A stretch of DNA of 64,000 nt. Source: Candidimonas nitroreducens (lineage in GTDB: Bacteria; Pseudomonadota; Gammaproteobacteria; Burkholderiales; Burkholderiaceae_B). This document shows, one piece after another, positions 1-8,284 of this stretch; positions within the stretch are counted from its first letter, which is position 1; every line of letters starts with the position of its first letter. The stretch is taken from the NCBI RefSeq assembly GCF_002209565.1, contig NZ_NJIH01000004.1:248001-312000 (forward strand), given 5' to 3'. Position numbers and translations under genes: made by a program. The notes beneath the pieces are model-generated. The model was not told the DNA's origin, made no database searches, and worked only from the letters and a program-made list of their open reading frames with translations.

Positions 1-198
1 CCCTGAATCCGGGTCACCCTTTGCCTTTGCCTTTGCCCTCTGACCGCCGGCCCGGGCGCCCCAGGCCTCGGATTCGGGTCGCCAGTCGCCAGCTGCCGAA
101 GAAGATAACCCCGCCAGAATACCCGATGACTATAATTTCCCCAGTCATCGCACCGGCAGCCAGGTACGCACAACAACACAAGAAAGGCGGAGACAAGC
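1..198. other. Gene-free leader region at window start
   Basis: No convincing gene is visible here. The hexamer CCTTTG is repeated three times at 18-35. A TATAAT hexamer lies at 131-136, preceded by TGAC, and could be a -10 element for the downstream NRPS operon. No good -35 box is found at the usual distance. The segment may also hold the 3' flank of a gene outside the window. Confidence 0.4.
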
Positions 199-315
199 AT
201 GCCAGCACGTATCAAGAACCGTCTTTTTCGAAACGACGGCAGTGTTCTGCGGCTCGGCGGCCGCGGTGCTCCGGCGGGCGACGCCGGCGCTCGGCACTTC
301 GCGTTCCCGGCCTGA
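199..315 (+). CDS. Possible 38-residue upstream peptide (leader or coupling ORF)
   Basis: A short frame starts at ATG 199, seven bases after a good ribosome-binding site (GGCGGAGA, 187-194). It ends with TGA at 313-315, one base before the ATG of the MFS gene (TGAAATG). The peptide is basic and Gly/Arg/Ala-rich (it begins MPARIKNRLF) and resembles no family I recognise. The MFS start itself has little Shine-Dalgarno character, so translation of this frame may deliver ribosomes to it by re-initiation. It could be a regulatory leader peptide, a real small product, or chance. Codon use was not measured. Confidence 0.35.
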   Translation: MPARIKNRLFRNDGSVLRLGGRGAPAGDAGARHFAFPA

Positions 316-316
316 A

Positions 317-1591
317 ATGCCTGGGCTTTCTTTGACGGCGTGGCTGCGGCTGCTGCCCCTGATTCTGGTCATTCTGATCGATAGCATCGGCTATACCGTG
401 ATCATCCCCGTGATGTCCACGATGCTGCTGGGCGATGCGCCGGCCATGATGATGGGCGCGGATGCGTCCACACGCTACATCGTGTATGGCGTGGCGGTAG
501 GCATCTACGAGCTGATGATGCTGTACATGGCGCCGGTCATGGGCGAATTGTCCGACCGTGTCGGGCGGCGGCGTATTCTGCTGGTCTGCATGGCGGGCGT
601 GGGCGCCGGCTTTGTGCTGATCGGCGTCGCAATCTGGCTGAACCTGGTGCTGCTGCTGTTGCTGGGGCGGCTGCTGGGCGGCGCCACGGCGGGCAGCCAG
701 GCGGTCGCCCAGGCGGCCGCGGTGGATCGCAGCACGCCGCAGGACAAGTCCCTGGTTCTGAATATATGCCTGCTGGCCTCGTCGGTCGGCTTCATACTCG
801 GCCCCTTGATCGGCGGCATGATGTCGTATGACGAACGGGTCGATCTGAATGATTTCACCACCCCGGTTTTCCTGATGGCGGCGCTGGCGGGCATCGGCCT
901 GCTGTTGCTGGTCTTCGGCTTTCGCGAGACGCCGCCGGCGCGGGTGGCGCACGGGCGCATCGACTGGTGGATGGGCGTGCGCGGCTTCAAGGCGGCCTGG
1001 GCGGATGGCGCCATCCGCCGCCTGGTGGCGGTGTTCGGGCTGATGCAGCTCGGCTGGGGCAGCTATTTCCTGTTTTTCCCCAGCCTGCTGATCAACCGCT
1101 TCGGCCAGGACGCCGGCACGATCTCGCTGCTGATGGGGCTGCAGGGCGTGGGCTTCTGCCTGGCCTACGGCGTATTCCTGCCGGTGCTGCAGCGCCGCCT
1201 GGAGTCGCGCGTGCTGGCGGTGGCCGGCCTGTGGTTCACGGCGGCCCTGGTGGCGGTTTCGGCCGCCGCCTATCACATGGCGCTGCAGTGGGCACTGACG
1301 CTGCCCGTCTCTATTGCCGTGTCCGTGGCCTACGGCGCAATCATCACGCTGTTTTCCAACGCGGTCGGCCAGGAACGCCAGGGCTGGATACTGGGGATCA
1401 GCATTTCGGTCAACGCCGCCATGTGGGGGCTGGCGTCGATCGTCAGCGGCGCCCTCAGCGGACTGGGCTATGGGCTACCCATTCTGCTGGCGCTGCTGTC
1501 GCTGGCCGCCAGCGCGGTGCTGATGGGCAGGCCCGCGCCCGGTGCCGGCATCGAGGCGCCCTCTTCCCACGCGGGAAGCCCGGGCCGATAA
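317..1591 (+). CDS. MFS efflux transporter (DHA1-like), partner of the NRPS
   Basis: This is a 424-residue major facilitator with about twelve hydrophobic segments. The cytoplasmic loop after TM2 carries GELSDRVGRRR, the MFS motif A (about residues 76-86), typical of drug/H+ antiporters. The start at 317 was chosen because MPGLSLTAWLRLL leads straight into TM1; a frame opening at 242 would add 25 non-hydrophobic residues. It ends 36 bases before the NRPS gene on the same strand, so the two are probably one transcript. The likely role is export of the NRPS product, or uptake of a precursor. The family is clear; the substrate is inferred from context only. Confidence 0.8.
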   Translation: MPGLSLTAWLRLLPLILVILIDSIGYTVIIPVMSTMLLGDAPAMMMGADASTRYIVYGVAVGIYELMMLYMAPVMGELSDRVGRRRILLVCMAGVGAGFVLIGVAIWLNLVLLLLLGRLLGGATAGSQAVAQAAAVDRSTPQDKSLVLNICLLASSVGFILGPLIGGMMSYDERVDLNDFTTPVFLMAALAGIGLLLLVFGFRETPPARVAHGRIDWWMGVRGFKAAWADGAIRRLVAVFGLMQLGWGSYFLFFPSLLINRFGQDAGTISLLMGLQGVGFCLAYGVFLPVLQRRLESRVLAVAGLWFTAALVAVSAAAYHMALQWALTLPVSIAVSVAYGAIITLFSNAVGQERQGWILGISISVNAAMWGLASIVSGALSGLGYGLPILLALLSLAASAVLMGRPAPGAGIEAPSSHAGSPGR

Positions 1592-1627
1592 CGATGCACC
1601 GATGAATACATGATCGAGGAAGCCGCC

Positions 1628-4600
1628 ATGACCGATTCCGCCACGTTCCATAGCTTGTTCACTCAGACGGCGCAGGCCACGCCCGATGCCGTGGCTTTGT
1701 CCGACGAGGCCCGCAGCATCAGCTACGGGCAGCTCGACGCCCTGGCCAACGGCGTCTCGCACGCCGTGGCGGCGGCACTGCCGCACACGAGCGGGCCCGT
1801 CTGCGTGGGCTTGAATCTGTCGCGCAGCATCGAGGCCGTGGCGGCGATGCTCGGTGTGCTCAAGGCCGGCGCGGCCTGGGTGCCGCTGGATCCTTCATAC
1901 CCGGCGGAGCGGCTGCGCTACATGCTGGACGACAGCGGGGCACCGGTCGTGCTGCATACGGCACTGGCCGGCAACGGTGCCTCGGGCAACAACACCTCGC
2001 ACGACGGCGCTGTAGGCATTGCCGCCAGCGACCGCAGCCTGCGCCTGGGCGAACTGGCAGGCGCAGGACATCAACAAGGAAGTCAAAACCCACCGGTACT
2101 CATCGACATTGGCCGGATCCAGCCCTTGCCCGAGCCCGCGCCGGCGCCGCGCCCGGCGGCCGGGCAGGAAGACATGGCCTACGTCGTATATACCTCTGGC
2201 TCTACGGGGCGGCCCAAGGGCGTGCCCGGCACGCATCGCGCCATGCTCAGCCGCTTCGACTGGATGTGGCAGGCCTTCCCCTTCGAGGCCGGCGAACGCA
2301 CTTGCGCCAAGACGGCGCTGAACTTCGTCGATTGCATCTGGGAAACCTTCGGCGGCCTGCTCCAAGGTGTGCCGGGAGTGATCGTGAACGATGCCGTGGC
2401 GCGCGACCCGGCGGCGCTGCTGGCCTTGCTGGCGCGTGAAAACATCAGCCGGCTGGTGCTGGTGCCGTCCCTGCTGGCGGCGCTGATCGACATGTCGCGG
2501 CACGGCGGCCCGCAACTTCCGGCGCTGCGCTATCTGACTTCGTCGGGGGAATTGCTGCCGGCGGCGCTGGCCCGCCAGGTGCCGGTGCTGGCGCCGCGGG
2601 CGGTGTTGCTCAACCTCTATGGCTCGTCTGAAATGGCGGCCGACGCCACGTGCCAGGTCGTCGAGCCCGATGCGCTCGACGGCAAAATCGTGCCCATAGG
2701 CAAGGCCATCGGCCGGATGCGCACCTATGTGCTGGACGAGGCGCTGGCTCCGGTGGCCGCCGGCGAGCCGGGCGAATTGTGCGTGTCGGGCCCGGGCCTG
2801 TCTCGGGGCTATTTGAATCGCCCCGACCTGAGCGCCGAGAAATTCTTGCCCAACCCGCATGCGCCCGAAGGCGAGGCCGAGCATACGGTACTGTTCCGTT
2901 CAGGCGACCTGGTCGCGCAGCGCCCCGACGGCGCGCTCGATTATCTGGGCCGCCGCGACTTCCAGATCAAGCTGCGCGGCTTTCGCATCGAGCCGGGCGA
3001 GATCGAGACCGTGCTGGCGACGCATCCCGGCCTGCGCGCCTGCGCCGTGGCCGCCATCGAAACCGCGGCCGGGCGGCAACTGGCGGCGTTCTACGAGGTC
3101 TTGCCGGGCGCTTCCGAGCCGATCACGCCGTCCGGGCTGCGCGCCTTCCTGGCCGAGCGGCTGGCCGACTACCTAGTGCCGGCCCGCTACTTCCGCGTGC
3201 CCAACCTGCCGCAGCTGCCCAACGGCAAGCTGGACAGGCATCGCCTGACGCCGCCTGAAACCGCGCCGGCCGAGGCGGCAACGCGGCAGGCGCCGGGCAA
3301 CGACGTCGAGCGCGCACTGCTGGCGATCTGGCAGGAGGTGCTGGGCGCAGACCAGCCGCTGGGCGTGGACGATGATTTCTTCACCATCGGCGGCGACTCC
3401 ATCCGCGCCGCCGGCGTGGCGGTGCGCGCCCGGGAAAAGGGCTACCGATTGACGCCGCAGGACGTGTACCAGTACCCCACACTGGCGGAACTGGCGCATC
3501 GCGCCGCAACGGCCGGCGGCACCGACGCAGAGCAGGCGCCGCCACCGGCGCAGGATGTGCCGCTAAGCCCGATGCAGCGCTATTACTTCGGCTGGGCGCG
3601 GCCCAACCCCAACAAATTCAACGTCGGCTTCATTGCCCGCAGCGGCGAGCGCCTGTCGGCGCAGCATCTGCGCCAGGCTTTGCGCGCAGTCGTCGACCAT
3701 CACCCCGCCCTGCGCCTGCGTTTCGGGCCCGATGGCCAGGGCGGCTACCGGCAGTGGCACGCCGACCCGCCCGATGTCTACGATGTGCCCATACACGAAT
3801 ACGTGCTGCCCGCCGACTCGCCCCGGGCGCAGCTGGCCGCGATCGAAGCCGTGGTGGCGCAGCTGCATGACACGCTGGACATCGAGTCGGGGCCGGTGAT
3901 GACCGCGGCCATCTTCGAAGACCCGGCCGGCCGCATGCATCACTTCTTCTTCACCATGCACGAGCTGGTGACGGACGCCCTGTCGCTGCAGATCACCCTG
4001 GAAGACCTGCGCACCGCGTACCTGGCGGCGCGCGACGGTCGCACGGCAAGGCTGCCGGCGCGCACGCTGCCCTATCACCAGTGGGTGGCGCGCGTCATGG
4101 ACTATGCCCGCGGCCCGCAGGCGCAGGCACAGTTCGATTACTGGCTGGCCCAGGCCGACGCCCAGCCTTTTCCGGAAGACGACAGGGCCGACGGCGCCCT
4201 GCAGCGCGACATCGATCAGCATGGCTTCGAAGTGTTCGATGCAGCAACGGTGGGTGCGTTGCGCAAACGCCTGGGAGGCGGCTTCCAGCCGGCCCTGATC
4301 CACGGCATCGTCGCGGCCCTGGCCGTGGTGGCGCACGGGCGTTCGGGCCAGCGCAGCCTGGTGTTCCACAAAGTCGCCCATGGCCGCGAGGCCTGCATCC
4401 CGGGCGCGGACGTGTCGCGCACAGTAGGATGGTTCATCACCCACACGCCGATCACGCTGCGGCTGGAGTCCGATCCGTCCGAGCCCGGCGCCCTGCCTGC
4501 GATCCTGCAGTCGGTGTCCCGCCAGTACCGCGCCATTCCCGACAACGGGCTGGCCCACAGCGCGCTGCGCTACTACAGCGACGATCCACGCGCACAAGTG

Positions 4601-4915
4601 CTGGCGCAGTTCGACCAGGTGCGCACCCTGTTTCAATACATCGGCGACGTCTGGGAAGACAACTACGACGGGCAACTCTTTCTGCCTACCAACCAGCGGC
4701 TGATGGATCTGCCCGACACCGTGGCCGCCGAGAACCTGGCCGACTATCACTTGCACGTGTACGCACATTTGATGGAAGGCTGCCTGCGCATGAAATTCTT
4801 CTATACGCGCCCCAACTACCGGCAGGAAAGCATTGAAAACATGGCCGCCGCCTTCACGCAGGCCATGGCGGGGCTGCTGGAAACAGCAAGCCCGTCCGGG
4901 GCTGGACGGGCTTAG
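1628..4915 (+). CDS. Single-module NRPS (A-PCP-C), predicted to activate beta-alanine
   Basis: The protein has 1095 residues. The adenylation domain (about 1-540) carries A3 TSGSTGRPKG near residue 190, A7/A8 (SGDL, then RGFRIEPGEIE) and A10 PNGKLDR. The carrier domain has DDDFFTIGGDS with the phosphopantetheine Ser at 591. A condensation-like domain starts with LSPMQRYYFGW near 644. Reading pocket positions against GrsA gives V-D-W-S-T-S-L-A-D-K: no Asp at position 235, and close to the code I recall for beta-alanine. The C-domain motif is HELVTDA (778-784) where HHxxxDG is expected. There is no thioesterase. The start at 1628 follows GAGGA (1615-1619); an ATG at 1610 lacks a ribosome site. 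A long Gly/Ala/Pro-rich insertion separates A2 from A3. Confidence 0.85.
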   Translation: MTDSATFHSLFTQTAQATPDAVALSDEARSISYGQLDALANGVSHAVAAALPHTSGPVCVGLNLSRSIEAVAAMLGVLKAGAAWVPLDPSYPAERLRYMLDDSGAPVVLHTALAGNGASGNNTSHDGAVGIAASDRSLRLGELAGAGHQQGSQNPPVLIDIGRIQPLPEPAPAPRPAAGQEDMAYVVYTSGSTGRPKGVPGTHRAMLSRFDWMWQAFPFEAGERTCAKTALNFVDCIWETFGGLLQGVPGVIVNDAVARDPAALLALLARENISRLVLVPSLLAALIDMSRHGGPQLPALRYLTSSGELLPAALARQVPVLAPRAVLLNLYGSSEMAADATCQVVEPDALDGKIVPIGKAIGRMRTYVLDEALAPVAAGEPGELCVSGPGLSRGYLNRPDLSAEKFLPNPHAPEGEAEHTVLFRSGDLVAQRPDGALDYLGRRDFQIKLRGFRIEPGEIETVLATHPGLRACAVAAIETAAGRQLAAFYEVLPGASEPITPSGLRAFLAERLADYLVPARYFRVPNLPQLPNGKLDRHRLTPPETAPAEAATRQAPGNDVERALLAIWQEVLGADQPLGVDDDFFTIGGDSIRAAGVAVRAREKGYRLTPQDVYQYPTLAELAHRAATAGGTDAEQAPPPAQDVPLSPMQRYYFGWARPNPNKFNVGFIARSGERLSAQHLRQALRAVVDHHPALRLRFGPDGQGGYRQWHADPPDVYDVPIHEYVLPADSPRAQLAAIEAVVAQLHDTLDIESGPVMTAAIFEDPAGRMHHFFFTMHELVTDALSLQITLEDLRTAYLAARDGRTARLPARTLPYHQWVARVMDYARGPQAQAQFDYWLAQADAQPFPEDDRADGALQRDIDQHGFEVFDAATVGALRKRLGGGFQPALIHGIVAALAVVAHGRSGQRSLVFHKVAHGREACIPGADVSRTVGWFITHTPITLRLESDPSEPGALPAILQSVSRQYRAIPDNGLAHSALRYYSDDPRAQVLAQFDQVRTLFQYIGDVWEDNYDGQLFLPTNQRLMDLPDTVAAENLADYHLHVYAHLMEGCLRMKFFYTRPNYRQESIENMAAAFTQAMAGLLETASPSGAGRA

Positions 4916-4932
4916 GGCCTGCTTACACTAAA
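4888..4932 (+). terminator. Hairpin overlapping the NRPS stop, followed by a repeated motif
   Basis: A perfect 10-bp stem, AAGCCCGTCC / GGACGGGCTT (4888-4897 and 4904-4913), spans the last codons and the stop of the NRPS gene. No T-run follows directly. Instead comes GGCCTGCTTACACTAAA, nearly the same text that follows the gcvP stop at the other end of the window. It probably limits read-through, but it is not a classical intrinsic terminator. Confidence 0.5.
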
Positions 4933-5042
4933 TAAAAATAAAAGGGGCGGTATTTCCGGCATTTCCGATTTACGCATCGGAGTGGCAACAGAGCTCGAAA
5001 CCGTGCGGGCGCATCGGCCCGCCCTCATTTCCAGAACTACCA

Positions 5043-5075
5043 CAGGCATCCGGCGTGCCAGACGCCGGATGCCTG
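5043..5075 (-). terminator. 14-bp perfect hairpin after the Bug receptor gene
   Basis: CAGGCATCCGGCGT (5043-5056) pairs perfectly with 5062-5075 around the loop GCCAG. It lies 12 bases beyond the stop of the minus-strand receptor gene and between two convergent genes. No T-tract follows on either strand, so it may be a bidirectional or Rho-assisted 3' end, or an mRNA-stabilising structure. Confidence 0.5.
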
Positions 5076-5087
5076 CCCGGCCGGCGC

Positions 5088-6056
5088 CTACTCGACTTTT
5101 CCGATGTCTTGCACCGCGCGCCGCAAGACCACGTCATCGGCATCCCAGTACTTCTGGAATTCGTCGGCGTCCATGTAGTCGATGGGGCTGCCGGCCGCCA
5201 GCACCTTTGCCTGCACGGCCGGATCATTGGCGACTTTCTTGGCCGCGGCGCGCAGGCGCGTGATCACCTCGGCGGGCACGTCTTTGGGTACGAAGATGCC
5301 CGACCACTGGACGAACTTCACGTCATAGCCTGCCTTGGCCAGGCTGGGTACGCCGGGCAGCGTGTCCAGCGGCTTGTCGCCCCAGTGCGCCAGGGGGCGC
5401 ACCGCACCGGACTTGATGTGCTGAAGAATGCTGGACGGGCCGGTGGCGATCGCATCGACCTGCCCCCCCAGCAAGGCCGCAACCGCCGGCCCCGCGCCCG
5501 TATACGGAACATGCGTCATTTTGACGCCCGCGTTCTTCTCGAGCATGGCCATGGGCACGTGCATGGAACCGTAGATGCCCGAGCTGCCGTAGTTCAGGGA
5601 GCCGGGCTTCTGGCGGGCGGCGGCAATGAACTCGTCGACGGTCTTCCACGGGGATTTCGCCGACACCACCAGGACGGTGGGATCCGCGGTGATGCGCGCA
5701 ATGGGCTTGAAGTCCGTCGTCTTGTAGGCCGCCTTGCGGCCGAGCAGCTTGTCGGCCTCGGGCAGTATGGAAATGGACGAAAGCATCAGCATGATGGTGT
5801 AGCCGTTCGGCTTGGCATGAGCGGCTTCGCCCGTGCCTATGGCGCCGCCCGCGCCGGCCTTGTTTTCGACCACTACGGTCTGTCCCAGCTCTTTGCCGAG
5901 CGCATCGGCGATGGGCCGCGCCACGGTATCGGTCACGCCGCCCGGCGGGAACGGCACGATCATCGTGACGGGCCGTTCCGGATACTGCGCCCCGGCCGCG
6001 CCGCAGGCCGCCATGGCCAGGCTTGCCGCGAACATCTTCAATGCAGATACTTTCAT
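5088..6056 (-). CDS. Bug-family (TctC-like) periplasmic solute receptor
   Basis: A 322-residue exported receptor. It has a signal peptide (MKVSALKMFAASLAMAACGAAGAQ), then the Bug signatures YPERPVTMIVPFPPGGVTDTVAR and PNGYT near residue 85. Bug proteins bind small carboxylates in the periplasm and pass them to TctAB-type transporters, or act in sensing. No tctAB genes occur in this window. AGAGGGG just upstream of the ATG is a clear ribosome site. The gene is divergent from a GntR regulator across a region full of TGGTA-type inverted repeats, so it is probably controlled by that regulator. The ligand is unknown. Confidence 0.88.
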   Translation of the reverse strand: MKVSALKMFAASLAMAACGAAGAQYPERPVTMIVPFPPGGVTDTVARPIADALGKELGQTVVVENKAGAGGAIGTGEAAHAKPNGYTIMLMLSSISILPEADKLLGRKAAYKTTDFKPIARITADPTVLVVSAKSPWKTVDEFIAAARQKPGSLNYGSSGIYGSMHVPMAMLEKNAGVKMTHVPYTGAGPAVAALLGGQVDAIATGPSSILQHIKSGAVRPLAHWGDKPLDTLPGVPSLAKAGYDVKFVQWSGIFVPKDVPAEVITRLRAAAKKVANDPAVQAKVLAAGSPIDYMDADEFQKYWDADDVVLRRAVQDIGKVE

Positions 6057-6074
6057 CGCAATCCCCTCTGTTAG

Positions 6075-6214
6075 GTGGCTATAACCACTTTTGTACCACT
6101 ATGGTAAATTGGTATTTAACGGAAAGTATATGGCCCTAATATGCCCGAGACAAGTGGTATTTAACCAAGGGAAATTCATGCATCTCTCGCCACCAGATAT
6201 TTTGACCAATTGGT
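6075..6214. promoter_or_regulatory. Divergent control region with multiple GntR-type operator candidates
   Basis: Between the receptor and the regulator lie at least five related sites: GTGGCTATAACCAC (6075-6088), TACCACTATGGTA (6094-6106), TGGTATTTAAC (6110-6120), TGGTATTTAACCA (6155-6167) and ACCAATTGGT (6205-6214). FadR-subfamily GntR proteins bind palindromes built from TGGT/ACCA half-sites, so these are likely binding sites for the adjacent regulator. Their spread across the receptor's promoter suggests repression of that gene plus autoregulation. Confidence 0.55.
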
Positions 6215-6269
6215 ACACAAACGGCCTGGCGGCACTGATAGCCGGATCCAGCCCGGCGCCCGGCAAGCC

Positions 6270-6995
6270 ATGACATCCGAAGTACCCGCACTGCGGCTGC
6301 GCAGTGCCGGGGCACAAGCCCTGGCCGCCTATCTGCTGGCCGAAATCCGTTCCGGGCGGATATCTACAGGGGTGAAACTTCCCGGAGAGCGAGAGCTGTG
6401 CCGGCGCTTCAATACCTCCAGGGGCTCGGTGCGGCGCGTCCTGGCGGCCATGCGCGACGAGGGCTGGATTACGCAGGCGGTCGGCAGCGGCACCTTCGCC
6501 GCCCGGCCCGCCCACGTCTATCAAACAAGCACGGACTGCGACGGCGGCGGCCAGCTTTCGGATCAGGTCAGCCCGGCCGAACTCATGGAGGCCCGCCTGC
6601 TGATCGAGCCGCTTATGCCGACACTTATCGTTCGCCATGCCACCCATGCCGACTTCGTCCGCATGCACGCATGCCTGACGAAAGGCGGCCAGGCTCAAAC
6701 CATCGAAGACTTCGAGCGTTGGGACGGAGAGTTCCACCAGGCGCTGGCCCAGGCCACGCACAACCATTTCTTCCTGCAAGTGCTGGCCCTGACCAATCGG
6801 GCTCGCCAACAAGGAGACTGGGGCAGGCTCAAACGCAACTCGCTCACAGCGCAACGCCGCGCCGAATATGAACACCAGCACCACGCCATCGTTGCCGCGC
6901 TGGAAGATCGGGACGCGGAATCGGCACGCGAGGCCCTGACGGCGCATTTGGCGCAAATCCAGCGGAACTTGTTCGACCCGCCCGCAACGCCCTGA
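6270..6995 (+). CDS. GntR-family regulator, FadR/FCD subfamily
   Basis: 241 residues from ATG 6270. The N-terminal winged helix-turn-helix (about 10-75) contains the typical LPGERELCRRFNTSRGSVRRVLAAMRDEGWI pattern, cut here by reading GERELCRRF and SRGSVRRVL. The C-terminal all-helical FCD ligand domain follows (LMEARLLIEP, then a FHQALAQATHN motif with the His ligands usual for a metal/ligand site). A TTG at 6210 would add 20 residues but sits inside an operator-like palindrome, so it is less likely. It is divergent from the Bug receptor, which is the probable target. The effector is probably the receptor's ligand or a product of it. Confidence 0.85.
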   Translation: MTSEVPALRLRSAGAQALAAYLLAEIRSGRISTGVKLPGERELCRRFNTSRGSVRRVLAAMRDEGWITQAVGSGTFAARPAHVYQTSTDCDGGGQLSDQVSPAELMEARLLIEPLMPTLIVRHATHADFVRMHACLTKGGQAQTIEDFERWDGEFHQALAQATHNHFFLQVLALTNRARQQGDWGRLKRNSLTAQRRAEYEHQHHAIVAALEDRDAESAREALTAHLAQIQRNLFDPPATP

Positions 6996-7117
6996 TCGCT
7001 CGCGGCAGGCCGGCCGCCGTCAGCGCCCCGGCGCGTACGCGGGCGCATCCGTTGCCGCGCGCATGGCCCTAAGTGCCCCGGCCGGTGCCTTGCGGCTTGC
7101 TCGGCAAAGGCCCATGG

Positions 7118-8269
7118 TCAGGAGAGGCGGCGGATTTCTTCGCGCCGTTTCAGCCACCATGAATAGCCGGACGGCAAGAAATCGAGCGCCTCGCCGACAC
7201 CGAGAGCCTGCGCGGCGTGCACCGGCCAGCTCGGGTTCAGCAGGAATTCCCGGGCCATGGCTATCAAGTCCGCGTCACCGTCGCGCAGGATCTGTTCCGC
7301 ATGTTCGGCGTCCGTTATGAGGCCGACTGCGCAGCTTTCCACCCCGGCTTCGCGCCGCACGCGCGCAGCGTACGGCACCTGGTAGCCGGGTACGCGCGGC
7401 ACGATCGCCATGTTCAGCGGGCCGTTAATGCCGCCCGATGAGCACGTGATCACGTCCACGCCGCAATCTTTCAACGCACGCGACAGCGCGACCGTGTCGT
7501 CCATGTCCCAAACACCGCCCTGACCGTCGACCGCGGACACCCGGAAGAACAGTGGCCGATCGGCTGGCCAGACGGCCCGAACCGCCTGCGTAATTTCCAA
7601 GGCAAGCCGCATGCGCCCCGCCAGGTCTCCCCCCCAGGCGTCGCTGCGCTGGTTGGACAGCGGCGACAGAAACTGATGAATCAGATATCCGTGCGCACCG
7701 TGTATTTCGCAGATGTCGAAACCCGCGTCGACGGCCCGCCGCGCCGCATCGGCCCAGGCACGGATGACCTGCCGTATATCGTCCTCGTCCATGGCATGGG
7801 GAACCAGCGCCCCCGGCTTCGCCGCGATGGCGCTGGCCGAAACGCCCTGCCATGGAGGCTGGCCGTTTGCGGCATCCTCTTCGGTCAGCGGCCGAAACAT
7901 CGTCCACGGGGGGCCGCAGGATGCCTTGCGGCCGGCGTGCCCGAGCTGAATTGCCGGCAGCGCGCCATTCGCACGGATGTGATCCGTCAGGCGCCGATAG
8001 GCCGGCACGTGCTGATCGCTATAGATGCCCGCGCACCCATAAGTCTTGCGGGCACGCTCTTCCACCGCTGTCTCCTCTGAAAATACGATGCCTGCGCCGC
8101 CCATCGCAAATTTGCCGAGATGAACCAGATGCCAGTCCGTCGGCGCGCCAGCCTCGGACAGATACTGGCACATGGGCGAAACCACGATACGGTTGCGGCT
8201 GCTCACGCCGCGGCATTTCCAGGGCGTGAACAGCAGGGGAACAGCGGGTGGAGTTGCTGCGTGATTCAT
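7118..8269 (-). CDS. Old-yellow-enzyme family NADH:flavin oxidoreductase (YqjM-like)
   Basis: A 383-residue FMN-dependent ene-reductase. The N-terminus has RNRIVVSPMCQYLS, with the Cys of the YqjM/thermophilic-like OYE class. Mid-protein is EIHGAHGYLIHQFLSP followed by SNQRSDAWGG, the substrate/FMN region, and the C-terminus has DLIAMAREFL for FMN phosphate binding. These enzymes reduce activated C=C bonds. It is the last gene of the minus-strand catabolic operon, 15 bases after the Bug gene, so a role in reducing an unsaturated intermediate or substrate of that pathway is plausible but unproven. Confidence 0.88.
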   Translation of the reverse strand: MNHAATPPAVPLLFTPWKCRGVSSRNRIVVSPMCQYLSEAGAPTDWHLVHLGKFAMGGAGIVFSEETAVEERARKTYGCAGIYSDQHVPAYRRLTDHIRANGALPAIQLGHAGRKASCGPPWTMFRPLTEEDAANGQPPWQGVSASAIAAKPGALVPHAMDEDDIRQVIRAWADAARRAVDAGFDICEIHGAHGYLIHQFLSPLSNQRSDAWGGDLAGRMRLALEITQAVRAVWPADRPLFFRVSAVDGQGGVWDMDDTVALSRALKDCGVDVITCSSGGINGPLNMAIVPRVPGYQVPYAARVRREAGVESCAVGLITDAEHAEQILRDGDADLIAMAREFLLNPSWPVHAAQALGVGEALDFLPSGYSWWLKRREEIRRLS

Positions 8270-8284
8270 CTCGTACCTTTCATC

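Noticed and set aside
18-35. Three copies of CCTTTG as a phase-variable tract
   Set aside because: Only three copies and no gene clearly attached, so there is no basis for a slippage switch.
212-1276. Long open frame on the minus strand opposite the first MFS gene
   Set aside because: The translation is Gln/His/Arg-rich without any family motif, typical of the antisense frame of a GC-rich membrane-protein gene.
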